Part shown: positions 33,538 to 40,570 of the stretch, one piece after another
How positions within the stretch are numbered: position 1 is the first letter of the stretch
Layout: each line of letters opens with the position of its first letter
DNA from: Streptomyces griseoloalbus
Lineage (GTDB): Bacteria; Actinomycetota; Actinomycetes; Streptomycetales; Streptomycetaceae
DNA: 64,000 bases
Direction: 5' to 3'
Assembly (NCBI GenBank): GCA_014650015.1
Contig: BMUD01000016.1
Coordinates: 1-64,000 of the forward strand
Made by a program: the position numbers and the translations under genes
The notes under the pieces: generated by a model
What the model was told of the DNA's origin: nothing
Seen by the model: only the letters and a program-made list of their open reading frames with translations
The model's database searches: none

Positions 33538-34469
33538 GGGGTCCTCACTGTCGGAAGTGGACTGGATGGGGTGCCGCGCAACGCCCGGTAGGCGGCGCGG
33601 AGTTTGGTGTGGGCGGCGTCGAGCTGGCGGGCCTCTGCCTCGTCCAGGGCAGGCAGGCACGGTAGGGGACGCCCGGCCGTGAACCGCAACGGAATTCCCA
33701 GCCACCCGTCCCGGTACGGCGCGGACAGCTCCACCAGCCCGTCCTCCACACCGAGCGCCAGGCGCAGCGCGGTGACGACCGCACCGGCCGGTCCGGAGCG
33801 GGTGCGGCCTATCCCGGCGTTGATCCGTCCGGGTCGGGTGGTCAGCTCGTCGCGTACCTGCTGGAGGGGGACGGGCAGGGGATGGCCGTTGACGCGGGTG
33901 GCCGAGGCACACACCACGGCGGCGTCCCCGTGCTCCCCGATCACGTGGCCGTCCACGGCGCCCATCGGCACGTCCAGCAGGCGTGCCAGGGTGAGGCGGT
34001 AGCGGGCGCTGTCCAGGTTGGAGCCGACGCCGAACACCCGAGCGCAGCCCGAGGCGTCGGCAAACAGGCGGGCCATCACGTCCACCGGGTTGGTGACCAT
34101 CAGCACCCTGCCGGTGTAGCCGCGCAACACCGCGCCAAGGGCCTGGATCACGGGCGCGTTGGCGTGCGCGCCGCCCATACGCACGTCCGTGGTGTGGGAG
34201 TTGGTGAAGCGGGCGCGCACGGCCACCACCACGGCCCGGCAGTCCACCAGCTCGGCCACGGACACGGCGGCCGGGCGCACTGGGGAGCCGACCGCCGCGC
34301 GCATGTCGTCCAGGTCGGCCACCAGGGCGGCCGTCTGCTTGGGCGTCCGGGAGGTGATCAGCAGCCGGGCGCACAGCCCGGAGGCCACCAGCGCCCCGGC
34401 CACGGCCTGCCCGACCGTTCCCGCCCCGATGACGCCGACCGCCGACACCGGGGGCGCGGGCGGGGTCAT
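33534..34469 (-). CDS. Lactate/malate dehydrogenase-family protein
   Basis: A 311-aa protein with the full LDH/MDH layout: Rossmann GVIGAGTVGQAVA, VLMVTNPVDVMARLF, substrate-binding Arg in LDSARYRLTLARLL, and catalytic His in GHVIGEHGDAAVV. The Asp-Arg-His set is therefore kept, and NAD-dependent oxidation or reduction of a 2-hydroxy/2-oxo acid is likely. Which acid is unknown. Sequence between motifs is far from housekeeping LDH or MDH. ATG 34469 overlaps the kinase-like stop (ATGA) and its own stop overlaps the HprK-like start, so all three are made together. Confidence 0.82.
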   Translation of the reverse strand: MTPPAPPVSAVGVIGAGTVGQAVAGALVASGLCARLLITSRTPKQTAALVADLDDMRAAVGSPVRPAAVSVAELVDCRAVVVAVRARFTNSHTTDVRMGGAHANAPVIQALGAVLRGYTGRVLMVTNPVDVMARLFADASGCARVFGVGSNLDSARYRLTLARLLDVPMGAVDGHVIGEHGDAAVVCASATRVNGHPLPVPLQQVRDELTTRPGRINAGIGRTRSGPAGAVVTALRLALGVEDGLVELSAPYRDGWLGIPLRFTAGRPLPCLPALDEAEARQLDAAHTKLRAAYRALRGTPSSPLPTVRTP

Positions 34470-35701
34470 GAGGCCACCGCCAGGGCATGGTCCAGGGCAT
34501 GGTCCAGGGCGCGGTACCATACGCCGCATACGTCCGCGCCGGTCGCCAGGTCGGCGCTCACCGCGTCCACCAGCGTGCACACCGCCACGGCGCGCTCCAC
34601 CAGGGCCAGGCCGTGGCCGGGCAGCGGCAGCGCGGAGGGCGCGGACAGGTACGTGGTCAGGATGTTGGTGGTGTCCATCAGCCACAGTGTCAGCAGCTCC
34701 CGCAGCCACACCCGCCACGCCTGGCGGGACAGCCGCAGCGCCCGCGCCTGCCCGAACACGCCCAGCCCCTCCACGACCTGGCGTGCGGTGGCCGCACCGG
34801 GCTGGCGGGCGGCCATGAACAGCACGGTCCGGCTGAGCAGCCTGGACACGTCCACGCTCGGACCGGCCCGTAACAGCCCGGGGTCCAGCAGCACCGGCCG
34901 CCCCTCGGGTCCGTTCGGAAACACGTGCTCCGGCTTGAGGTCCCCGTACGCCAGCGTGGTGTGCGTGGCCGGGGCCAGGCCCATACGCAGCCGGTGCAGC
35001 CGCGCCACGGCACGGCGCAGCAGCTCCACCACCTCCTGGCGCTGCCCGGGGGCGCACCGCTCGGCGCCCAGGCGGTCCACGTACACCGACCCGGACAGGC
35101 CGTTGAACTTGCGCAGGAACGTGCCCGTCATGCTGCGTTCCCCGATCACCCCGCCCGGCTCCAAGCGGCGCACGACGTCCGGCCGGTGCAGCGGGCGCAG
35201 CTCCGCGAGCGGCACCGCCAGCAGCTCGGCCGTGTCCCCGGGGCGCGCCAGCAGCAGCTCTCCCAGGGTCGGGCCGGTCACCCGCTCGGTGAACATCACA
35301 CCCCGGCTCGTCCCGGCGAGCGCGCACACCCGGGGCTGCTCCATGCCGGCCAGGAGCAGGAGCTGGGCGGCCTCCCGCTCCAGCAGGCCGTCCGCGCGCT
35401 GCACGTACTGCCGTTGTGCCTCCACGACGTTGGGCCAGTTGCCGCACGCGCCGCGCAGCAGGGACACCAGGGAGACGCCCAGGACGGACACCTTCGCGTA
35501 CAGGATGCGGTCTCCCACCCGGGCGCGGTGCACGTAGCTGGTGACGCTGGGCACGTGCTGCTCCAGGCAGACCGGTACGCCGGGCCACAGGTCGGCGGCG
35601 GCCCGGTGGATCTGGGCAGCGGCGTGCACGAAGACCTCCCCGACGCCGGGCCGGGTCAACACCTCACGCAGAGGTGGAGCGGTGGGAACGTCGATGGTCA
35701 C
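34466..35701 (-). CDS. APH-like phosphotransferase (protein-kinase-like fold)
   Basis: A 411-aa protein. The catalytic loop reads LAYGDLKPEHVFP (about residue 255) followed by a DPG magnesium motif (LLDPGLL). The usual HGD-x4-N of APH enzymes is changed to YGD-x4-H, and DFG/DLD to DPG, so activity may be altered. N-terminal residues YAKVSVLG could supply the ATP-binding Lys. It is first in the three-gene operon with LDH-like and HprK-like genes. Whether it phosphorylates a small molecule, a protein, or nothing is open. Confidence 0.72.
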   Translation of the reverse strand: MTIDVPTAPPLREVLTRPGVGEVFVHAAAQIHRAAADLWPGVPVCLEQHVPSVTSYVHRARVGDRILYAKVSVLGVSLVSLLRGACGNWPNVVEAQRQYVQRADGLLEREAAQLLLLAGMEQPRVCALAGTSRGVMFTERVTGPTLGELLLARPGDTAELLAVPLAELRPLHRPDVVRRLEPGGVIGERSMTGTFLRKFNGLSGSVYVDRLGAERCAPGQRQEVVELLRRAVARLHRLRMGLAPATHTTLAYGDLKPEHVFPNGPEGRPVLLDPGLLRAGPSVDVSRLLSRTVLFMAARQPGAATARQVVEGLGVFGQARALRLSRQAWRVWLRELLTLWLMDTTNILTTYLSAPSALPLPGHGLALVERAVAVCTLVDAVSADLATGADVCGVWYRALDHALDHALAVAS

Positions 35702-35854
35702 GAACGCCTCCTTCGTTGGCTTGCTGTCCGTGCACGGCAGGTACTCCGGGCCGGAAAGGTCGGGCCTCCCTCCCCGACGGGGGACGCAGGGAGGGAGGTG
35801 GTCGAGGCCGCCCCGGCTCCGGGCTGTCCGGCCTTCCGGAGACGGGGCGGCGGC

Positions 35855-36055
35855 TTATCTCTCGCCCTCGACGGGCGGCAGGCACTCCGGCGCGCAGACC
35901 CACAGCCGGAACAGCAGCCCGAGGTGGCGCACCTCGCCCCACACACGGCCGCCGCTCCCCAGGGGACGGGCGCACCGGGCGCAATCCATGGCCATCTGCT
36001 GCCGGGGTCGGAGCCGGGCCACGTCCGGCAGGCTCCCCACCGGCTGCCCGCTCAT
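35855..36055 (-). CDS. Small zinc-finger-like protein, 66 aa
   Basis: The protein has CARCARPL near residue 25 and WVCAPECLP near residue 52, giving two Cys pairs spaced for one zinc. It overlaps the stop of the ATP-binding protein gene upstream (ATGA at 36052-36055). This small-Cys-protein partner is common beside RsbW-like ATPases in Streptomyces plasmids. The role is unknown. Confidence 0.7.
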   Translation of the reverse strand: MSGQPVGSLPDVARLRPRQQMAMDCARCARPLGSGGRVWGEVRHLGLLFRLWVCAPECLPPVEGER

Positions 36056-36465
36056 GGCTTCGTGTCCGTGCGCAGCTCAGCCCCCATCCGTTTCCCGCCG
36101 TGCACCAACTCGCTGCCCCAGTCGTTGGCGAGCGCTTCGACGAGGAGGAGGCCACGCCCGTGCTCGGCGTCGGCGGGCGGAACGACCGGGGTGGGTCTCG
36201 TGCGGGAGGTGTCCGTGACGACGATCCGCGCGGACCCCTCACCGGTGCGGGTGATGGAAGCGCCGACCGTGGCGGCGTCGGTGTGCTCCACGGCGTTGGC
36301 GACCAACTCAGTGACGATCTGCTCAGCAGCGAAGGACAGGTGCGGAAGGCCCCAGGTTTCCAGGGCCAGCGCTATGTCCCGGCGCGCCTGGGTCGCGGCC
36401 TCCGGCCGTGCCGGGTAACGCTCCTGGTAGCGCTGTGGTCCTACGGATGCAGCCGTCATGGTCAT
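36052..36465 (-). CDS. ATP-binding protein, RsbW-like HATPase
   Basis: A 137-aa protein with the HATPase N-box LSFAAEQIVTELVANAVEHT and G-box DAEHGRGLLLVEALANDWGS. I start at ATG 36465 because GAGGGA lies 7 bases upstream and upstream residues are not conserved. It is divergent from an HTH-TPR regulator, mirroring the arrangement at 77-1602. It probably works with the small zinc protein it overlaps. Confidence 0.85.
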   Translation of the reverse strand: MTMTAASVGPQRYQERYPARPEAATQARRDIALALETWGLPHLSFAAEQIVTELVANAVEHTDAATVGASITRTGEGSARIVVTDTSRTRPTPVVPPADAEHGRGLLLVEALANDWGSELVHGGKRMGAELRTDTKP

Positions 36466-36579
36466 CGTCGCGTCCCTCGGAGGTGCTCGCGTTCCGTGTG
36501 CACCAACTAACCGGCCACCAGGGGGCCGCGTGCATGACGAACACCGCCCGCGTGCTCGCACTGACCCTGACGAATTGGC

Positions 36580-36601
36580 CACCCCTTTACTTTCTGGGGT
36601 G
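36580..36601. promoter_or_regulatory. CACCCC-N10-GGGGTG inverted repeat in divergent promoter
   Basis: CACCCC (36580-36585) and GGGGTG (36596-36601) flank TTTACTTTCT, an unusually AT-rich core for this DNA, 26 bases before the HTH-TPR start codon. A CCACCCCTA copy of the half-site lies at about 36608. It is a candidate operator for the HTH protein. Confidence 0.45.
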
Positions 36602-36626
36602 TGCGCGCCACCCCTACCGTGATCCC

Positions 36627-37940
36627 ATGGCGCGGAGCAAAAACCAGGACCTCGCGGACTGGATGGACCATCACCAGGTGACGGCCGTTGAACTGGCCGA
36701 GCTGGTCAACGACGCCATGGACCAGCTCACGGGGAGACGAGGGAATGTCTCCGAACGCACCGTGTTCCGCTGGTTATCAGGTGAGAACCGATGGCCCCAG
36801 GACCGTCAGCGCCTGGCCCTGGAGAACGTCACTGGGCTGCCTGCCACCCGACTGGGATTCGTCCCCCGAGGACGTCAACCGGCGCCCACCCCAGCACCAC
36901 CGGAGGACCCTGTGCGCCGCCGCGCCTTCATAACCGCCACCACCGGTACCGCCCTGGCGCTCACTGCACCCAACGCCGCCGCCACGCCGCGAACCACCGC
37001 GCGCCCTACCGTGGGCCTCGCCGACGTGCAGCGCCTGCGAGACAGGCTCGCCGGGCTGTACGAGCAGGACGACCAGAACGGCGGTGGCCCCGACCTGGAG
37101 GAGCAGGCCAACGAGGAGGTACGGCGCACGCTGGGACTCCAGCAGAACGGGAGCGCCACAGGTCGTGTGAGAGGCCGCCTGTACGCCCTGGCCGCCACCT
37201 TCACCGCCACCGCCATGTGGGCCGCCGTCGACTCCGGCCGCCTCGATGACGCCCAGCGCTACATGGAGCAGGCCGTCACCCTCGCCGGGCTCTCCGGAGA
37301 CGGCCAAGTCCAGCACCAGACATGGCGGTATGCGGCCATGCTCGCCGACCAGCGCGGCCGTCACGCGGACGCCATCGCCGCAGCCGAGGCCGCCATGGTC
37401 ACAGCCGCACACCGCAGAGACCCCCTGTACGCGTCGCTCAGCAGCGCCCGCCTGGCACTGGCGACCGCCAGCGCGGGCGACCGTACGAGAGCCCTGCGAG
37501 CCCTGGACCGAGCCGCCTCCACCTTCGGCCGCGCCGACCTCGCCCAGCTCCGGCCCGCCTCGATGGGCTTCTACACCCTCGGGGAACTCCACGGACTGAC
37601 CGGCATCACCCACTACCGGCTGGGCCGCGCCGCCGATGCCGAGTACTACGCCCACCAGTGCCTGGCCGCCCTCCGCGACGACCAGCACCGAAACCGGGCC
37701 TACTACACCGCCCAGGCCGCCCTAGCGCAGCTAAAGCAGGGCGATTTGGAGCAGGCGACCATCACCGCCGCCGCTGTGATGCCGCCGTCCGGCACTGTGC
37801 CCACCGGTCGCGTCCCCCGCCTCCTGGGCACCTTCACCTCCGCCTTGAACATGAAGGCGCCAGGCGCCGCGATCACCCGCGAGTGGAACGAACGCGCCCG
37901 AGCCCGCTTGACCCAACCATCCGAAGGAGACACCCAGTGA
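36627..37940 (+). CDS. HTH regulator with TPR-like domain
   Basis: A 437-aa protein. The N-terminal 75 residues form an HTH with unusual WLSGENRWPQ wording (ELAELVNDAMDQLTGRRGNV then SERTVFRWLSGENRWP). A Pro-rich stretch and a hydrophobic VRRRAFITATTGTALALTAP segment follow. The C-terminal part is a series of helical repeats (TWRYAAMLADQRGRHADAIA; YTAQAALAQLKQGDLEQATI) like TPR. This is the usual design of Streptomyces plasmid/ICE regulators. ATG 36627 lacks a strong ribosome site. It is coupled to the GNAT gene by GTGA overlap. Confidence 0.8.
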   Translation: MARSKNQDLADWMDHHQVTAVELAELVNDAMDQLTGRRGNVSERTVFRWLSGENRWPQDRQRLALENVTGLPATRLGFVPRGRQPAPTPAPPEDPVRRRAFITATTGTALALTAPNAAATPRTTARPTVGLADVQRLRDRLAGLYEQDDQNGGGPDLEEQANEEVRRTLGLQQNGSATGRVRGRLYALAATFTATAMWAAVDSGRLDDAQRYMEQAVTLAGLSGDGQVQHQTWRYAAMLADQRGRHADAIAAAEAAMVTAAHRRDPLYASLSSARLALATASAGDRTRALRALDRAASTFGRADLAQLRPASMGFYTLGELHGLTGITHYRLGRAADAEYYAHQCLAALRDDQHRNRAYYTAQAALAQLKQGDLEQATITAAAVMPPSGTVPTGRVPRLLGTFTSALNMKAPGAAITREWNERARARLTQPSEGDTQ

Positions 37941-38488
37941 CCGCGCCAGCCGACACCGTGGAACTCATCCGGTACAGCCATGACCAGTTCCCCGACATCA
38001 GGCCCACCCTGGTCTCGCTTTACGCCGAGGTGTACGCCGACCAGCTCTCTGACCCGTTCTTCTCCGTGGAACGGTTTGACCAACGGCTGGAGGGATACGC
38101 CTCCCGGTCCGGGTGGGAAGCCGTTGTGGCGTACGACGGGGGCGAGGCCGCCGGGTACGCCTTCGCCTCCACGCTTCCCAAGGGCTCGGCCTGGTGGGCG
38201 GGCATGCTTCAGCCGCTGCCGGAGGAGGAGGCGGTGGAGGACGGGAACCGCACCCTGGCCTTGTTCGAGCTGATGGTGCGCAAGCCCTGGCGCGGCACCG
38301 GCTTGTCCCGGCGCATCCATGAGGAGCTGCTGGCCGGGCGCTCCGAGGAGCGGGTGACGCTCCTGGTGGAGCCGACCCACCCAAAGGTCAAGGCGCTGTA
38401 TGAGAGCTGGGGTTACCGCAACGTCGGGGATCAGCAGCCGTTCCCCGACGCCCCGGTCTACGCCACGATGGTGCGCACCCTGACCTAA
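37937..38488 (+). CDS. GNAT-family N-acetyltransferase
   Basis: A 183-aa protein with GNAT motif A (LFELMVRKPWRGTGLSRRIH) carrying the acetyl-CoA-binding Arg-x-x-Gly-x-Gly/Ser, then VTLLVEPTHPKVKALYESWG and YRNVG. The acceptor is unknown. GTG 37937 overlaps the upstream stop. A hairpin follows 12 bases after its stop. Confidence 0.88.
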   Translation: MTAPADTVELIRYSHDQFPDIRPTLVSLYAEVYADQLSDPFFSVERFDQRLEGYASRSGWEAVVAYDGGEAAGYAFASTLPKGSAWWAGMLQPLPEEEAVEDGNRTLALFELMVRKPWRGTGLSRRIHEELLAGRSEERVTLLVEPTHPKVKALYESWGYRNVGDQQPFPDAPVYATMVRTLT

Positions 38489-38500
38489 GCAACCGCGGCG

Positions 38501-38532
38501 GCTCCGTTCGGTAACGGCCGGCGGAACGGAGC
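38501..38532 (+). terminator. Terminator hairpin after GNAT gene
   Basis: GCTCCGTTC (38501-38509) pairs with GAACGGAGC (38524-38532) around a 14-base GC-rich loop, directly after the GNAT stop. Confidence 0.65.
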
Positions 38533-38603
38533 GGAGTTGCTGCGCGGGTCAGCCGTCCCCGAACAAGCCGAGCTGTGCGACGACGGGCGCGGCCTGGTCC
38601 TCG

Positions 38604-39014
38604 GGCCTGTCCCGCTACTGGAGCCCGGTCCAGGAGAACGGCCTGTGCCGGGCGTTCAACCTGGCGAAGGACAAGGCGCGGACCAAGGGCGTCATGGTCC
38701 CGGAGGCTGCCACCTTCGGGGACCTGCGCGACTTCATGAACGCGGTGCTGATCGCTACCGGTGTGCCGCCGCGCAGCGTACAAGGCCGGATGCGGCACGG
38801 CACCCTGGCCGAGACGCTGGACACGTACGGCTTCGCTCTCGAAGTGGACTGGGAGAACGCGCCCGCCTTGTTCGAGGAGCTGTACGGCTTCCCGGCGCCG
38901 TCCGGTCTTCCGGAGGCCGCCCTGGTGCCCCAGGCGGAGCGGGAGCTGGCCCGTGCTGGCCTCCTGCTCCGGGCTCCGGCGGGGGGCGTTGTGCTCACCG
39001 CCGCGCAGCGATGA
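38604..39014 (+). pseudogene. C-terminal fragment of a tyrosine site-specific integrase
   Basis: One frame reads from about GLSRYWSPVQENGLCRAFNL through FGDLRDFMNAVLIATGVPPR, MRHGTLAETLDTYGFALEVD to a TGA at 39014. The spacing fits the end of a tyrosine recombinase: Arg in the LR of box II (the usual His before it is Gly), then His in RMRH, then nucleophile Tyr in LDTYG. The N-terminal arm-binding, core-binding and first catalytic Arg parts are missing, and only ATG 38694 is available as a start. It lies next to attR, as expected for the integrase. Confidence 0.72.
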
Positions 39015-39115
39015 CCATGTGACCCACCCACCACACGGCTTAAGGTATCCGCGATGACCACGGTTGATCAGCGCCCCGCCCGCCTCGGCGCGCGGGTACA
39101 CACGGCTCCGGCCGC

Positions 39116-39135
39116 TGTGCACCCGTTGTGCACCG
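39116..39135 (+). repeat. 20-bp sequence repeated near both element ends (right copy)
   Basis: This is identical to 31251-31270, 63 bases inside the attR repeat. See the left copy for the interpretation as arm-type sites. No gene is supported between 39015 and 39197. Confidence 0.6.
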
Positions 39136-39197
39136 GGCAGGGTGGCGCGGCGCTGCTTCCCAGGCCAGCGGCTGCAAAGACTTACCGGGAGACGATC

Positions 39198-39221
39198 CCC
39201 GGCGTACAGCCCGACTCGTCT
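39198..39221 (+). repeat. attR: 24-bp direct repeat of the rnpB 3' end
   Basis: This is an exact copy of 31124-31147. It is followed by GCCGCTACCTGCAG and then the strong hairpin that probably ended rnpB before insertion. Confidence 0.85.
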
Positions 39222-39244
39222 GCCGCTACCTGCAGCTGTGCTGC

Positions 39245-39280
39245 GGAAAGGGCCTCAGACCTGCGTCTCAGGCCCTTTCC
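39245..39280 (+). terminator. Probable original rnpB terminator, displaced by the element
   Basis: GGAAAGGGCCT (39245-39255) pairs with AGGCCCTTTCC (39270-39280), with CAGAC/GTCTC extending the stem with one mismatch. It starts 23 bases after the attR copy of the rnpB 3' end, the normal distance for an rnpB terminator. Confidence 0.75.
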
Positions 39281-39695
39281 GATCTTTCGAGGGCTTGCCG
39301 CGTCAGGCGGCGGGAAATCCCTCGGAGGTCCCTCGGACGGCGCTGGAAGTCCCTGAAAGTCCCAGGAGCAGAGGGACGGGCGACGCTGCTCCCCATCCCC
39401 GCACCCCGCCGCGACCTGGAACATGTCCTGCTCCGGTCCGCATGGCGCCGCCACCACCCGTACGAAGCCGCGGACTGCCACCGCCGCTGGAGCAACGTCA
39501 CGGCGGAAGCGACCAGCTGACCGGACACGGAAGATCAACCCGTACAGCCGCCGTGTCGGAGCCGCGAGGGAAGACCGCTCGTTCGTACCACTTCTGTTCG
39601 CCGAGTGCTCCTCGGCGTCGATATTTATCTTCCCTAAAAAAGAAGTGATCATTATTATCTTACGGTCGCAGGACGCGAATCATAGAGGGGGCGCT
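39281..39695. other. Non-coding gap with possible transposase scrap and AT-rich SARP promoter
   Basis: No intact gene is present. A frame ending TGA 39520 contains RRDLEHVLLRSAWRRHHPYE, which weakly resembles the extreme C-terminus of IS701-type transposases. From about 39620 to 39680 the DNA is strikingly AT-rich for this genome (TTTATCTTCCCTAAAAAAGA, then ATTATTATCTTA), including CTTC-N9-GAAG. This is likely the promoter/operator region of the SARP gene. Confidence 0.5.
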
Positions 39696-40514
39696 ATGGA
39701 TCTGAAGGTGCTGGGCTTGCTCACCGTCCACGAGAGCGGGACGCCCATCGTTCCCACCGAGGCATCGGCCCGTCAGCTGCTCGCACTGCTCGCGGCCCAT
39801 GCCGACCACATCGTGCCGACGGCCGTCCTGACACAGGAACTCTGGCCGGAAGGCCCACCGCATCATGCGGGGGAGATGATAGAGAGCCACGTCCGGCGGC
39901 TGCGCGAGCTGATCGACGCCGCGCTGGGCCTCCGCCGCGAAGAGGCGGCGGGCGCACCCACCGCGTCCGGACGCCGGACGGCGTGCGACGTCCTCGTCAC
40001 GCTGTCCGGCGGCTACCGGCTCGACACCGGAGGCGGTACCTCCGACCTCCGCGTGTTCCAGCGCGCGGCCGGCGCGGGCTACCGGGCCATGGAGCTGGAG
40101 GACTACGAGACGGCGGCCGAACGGCTGGGCGAGGCCCTGGCGTTGTGGACGGCCGACGCGTACACCGGAGTGGTGACCGGCCCCCATCTGCGGGCCCACA
40201 TCGCCCGCCTCGAACAGGCGCGGCTGCGGGCCCTCGACCAGTGGGTCGAGGCGCAGCGCAGGCTCGGCCGCCGGCACGACCTCTACACCGGTCTGTCCGT
40301 CTTCCTCTCCCGATTCCGCAACTCGCCGGCCCGGTACGAGGTGATGGTGACGGAGCTCGGAACGCGGCGCGGATCACGGGCGTGTGGTGCGGCCGTACCC
40401 GCAGGCGGCCCGCGGCGGTCCGCGTCGGGACCGTTCGGCACGCGGCGCGCCGCGTGCTTCCCGTCCGTCACCCTTCCCCGTCTCCAGTTGACCGGAGGAT
40501 CACCGGCGAACTGA
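39696..40514 (+). CDS. SARP-family transcriptional activator
   Basis: A 272-aa protein starting at ATG 39696 with GAGGGGG upstream. The N-terminal OmpR-type DNA-binding domain reads MDLKVLGLLTVHESGTPIVP then SARQLLALLAAHADHIVPTA and MIESHVRRLRELI. The bacterial transcriptional activation domain follows (AAERLGEALALWTADAYTGV; RARLRALDQWVEAQRRLGR-like). The last 50 residues are low-complexity. Small SARPs (RedD, ActII-ORF4 type) switch on adjacent biosynthetic clusters. It is therefore the likely cluster activator for the DHHA/CAR genes. Confidence 0.88.
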   Translation: MDLKVLGLLTVHESGTPIVPTEASARQLLALLAAHADHIVPTAVLTQELWPEGPPHHAGEMIESHVRRLRELIDAALGLRREEAAGAPTASGRRTACDVLVTLSGGYRLDTGGGTSDLRVFQRAAGAGYRAMELEDYETAAERLGEALALWTADAYTGVVTGPHLRAHIARLEQARLRALDQWVEAQRRLGRRHDLYTGLSVFLSRFRNSPARYEVMVTELGTRRGSRACGAAVPAGGPRRSASGPFGTRRAACFPSVTLPRLQLTGGSPAN

Positions 40515-40570
40515 TTTCGGGCCGATAACGGGCGAAAACGCGCACGACGGGCTGGGAGGGCTCCCACATC

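Larger units (their letters stand above)
31148..39221. mobile_element. Integrated element of about 8.1 kb in the 3' end of rnpB, integrase decayed
   Basis: Bounds are set by the 24-bp direct repeats. Inside are two 20-bp repeats near the ends (arm-type candidates), a C-terminal tyrosine-integrase fragment at the right end, and cargo of nine genes typical of Streptomyces plasmids and ICEs: an ATP-binding protein, a small zinc-finger protein, an HTH-TPR regulator and a GNAT. No replication, Tra/FtsK or excisionase gene is visible. It now looks like an immobile or mobilisable relic. Confidence 0.78.
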
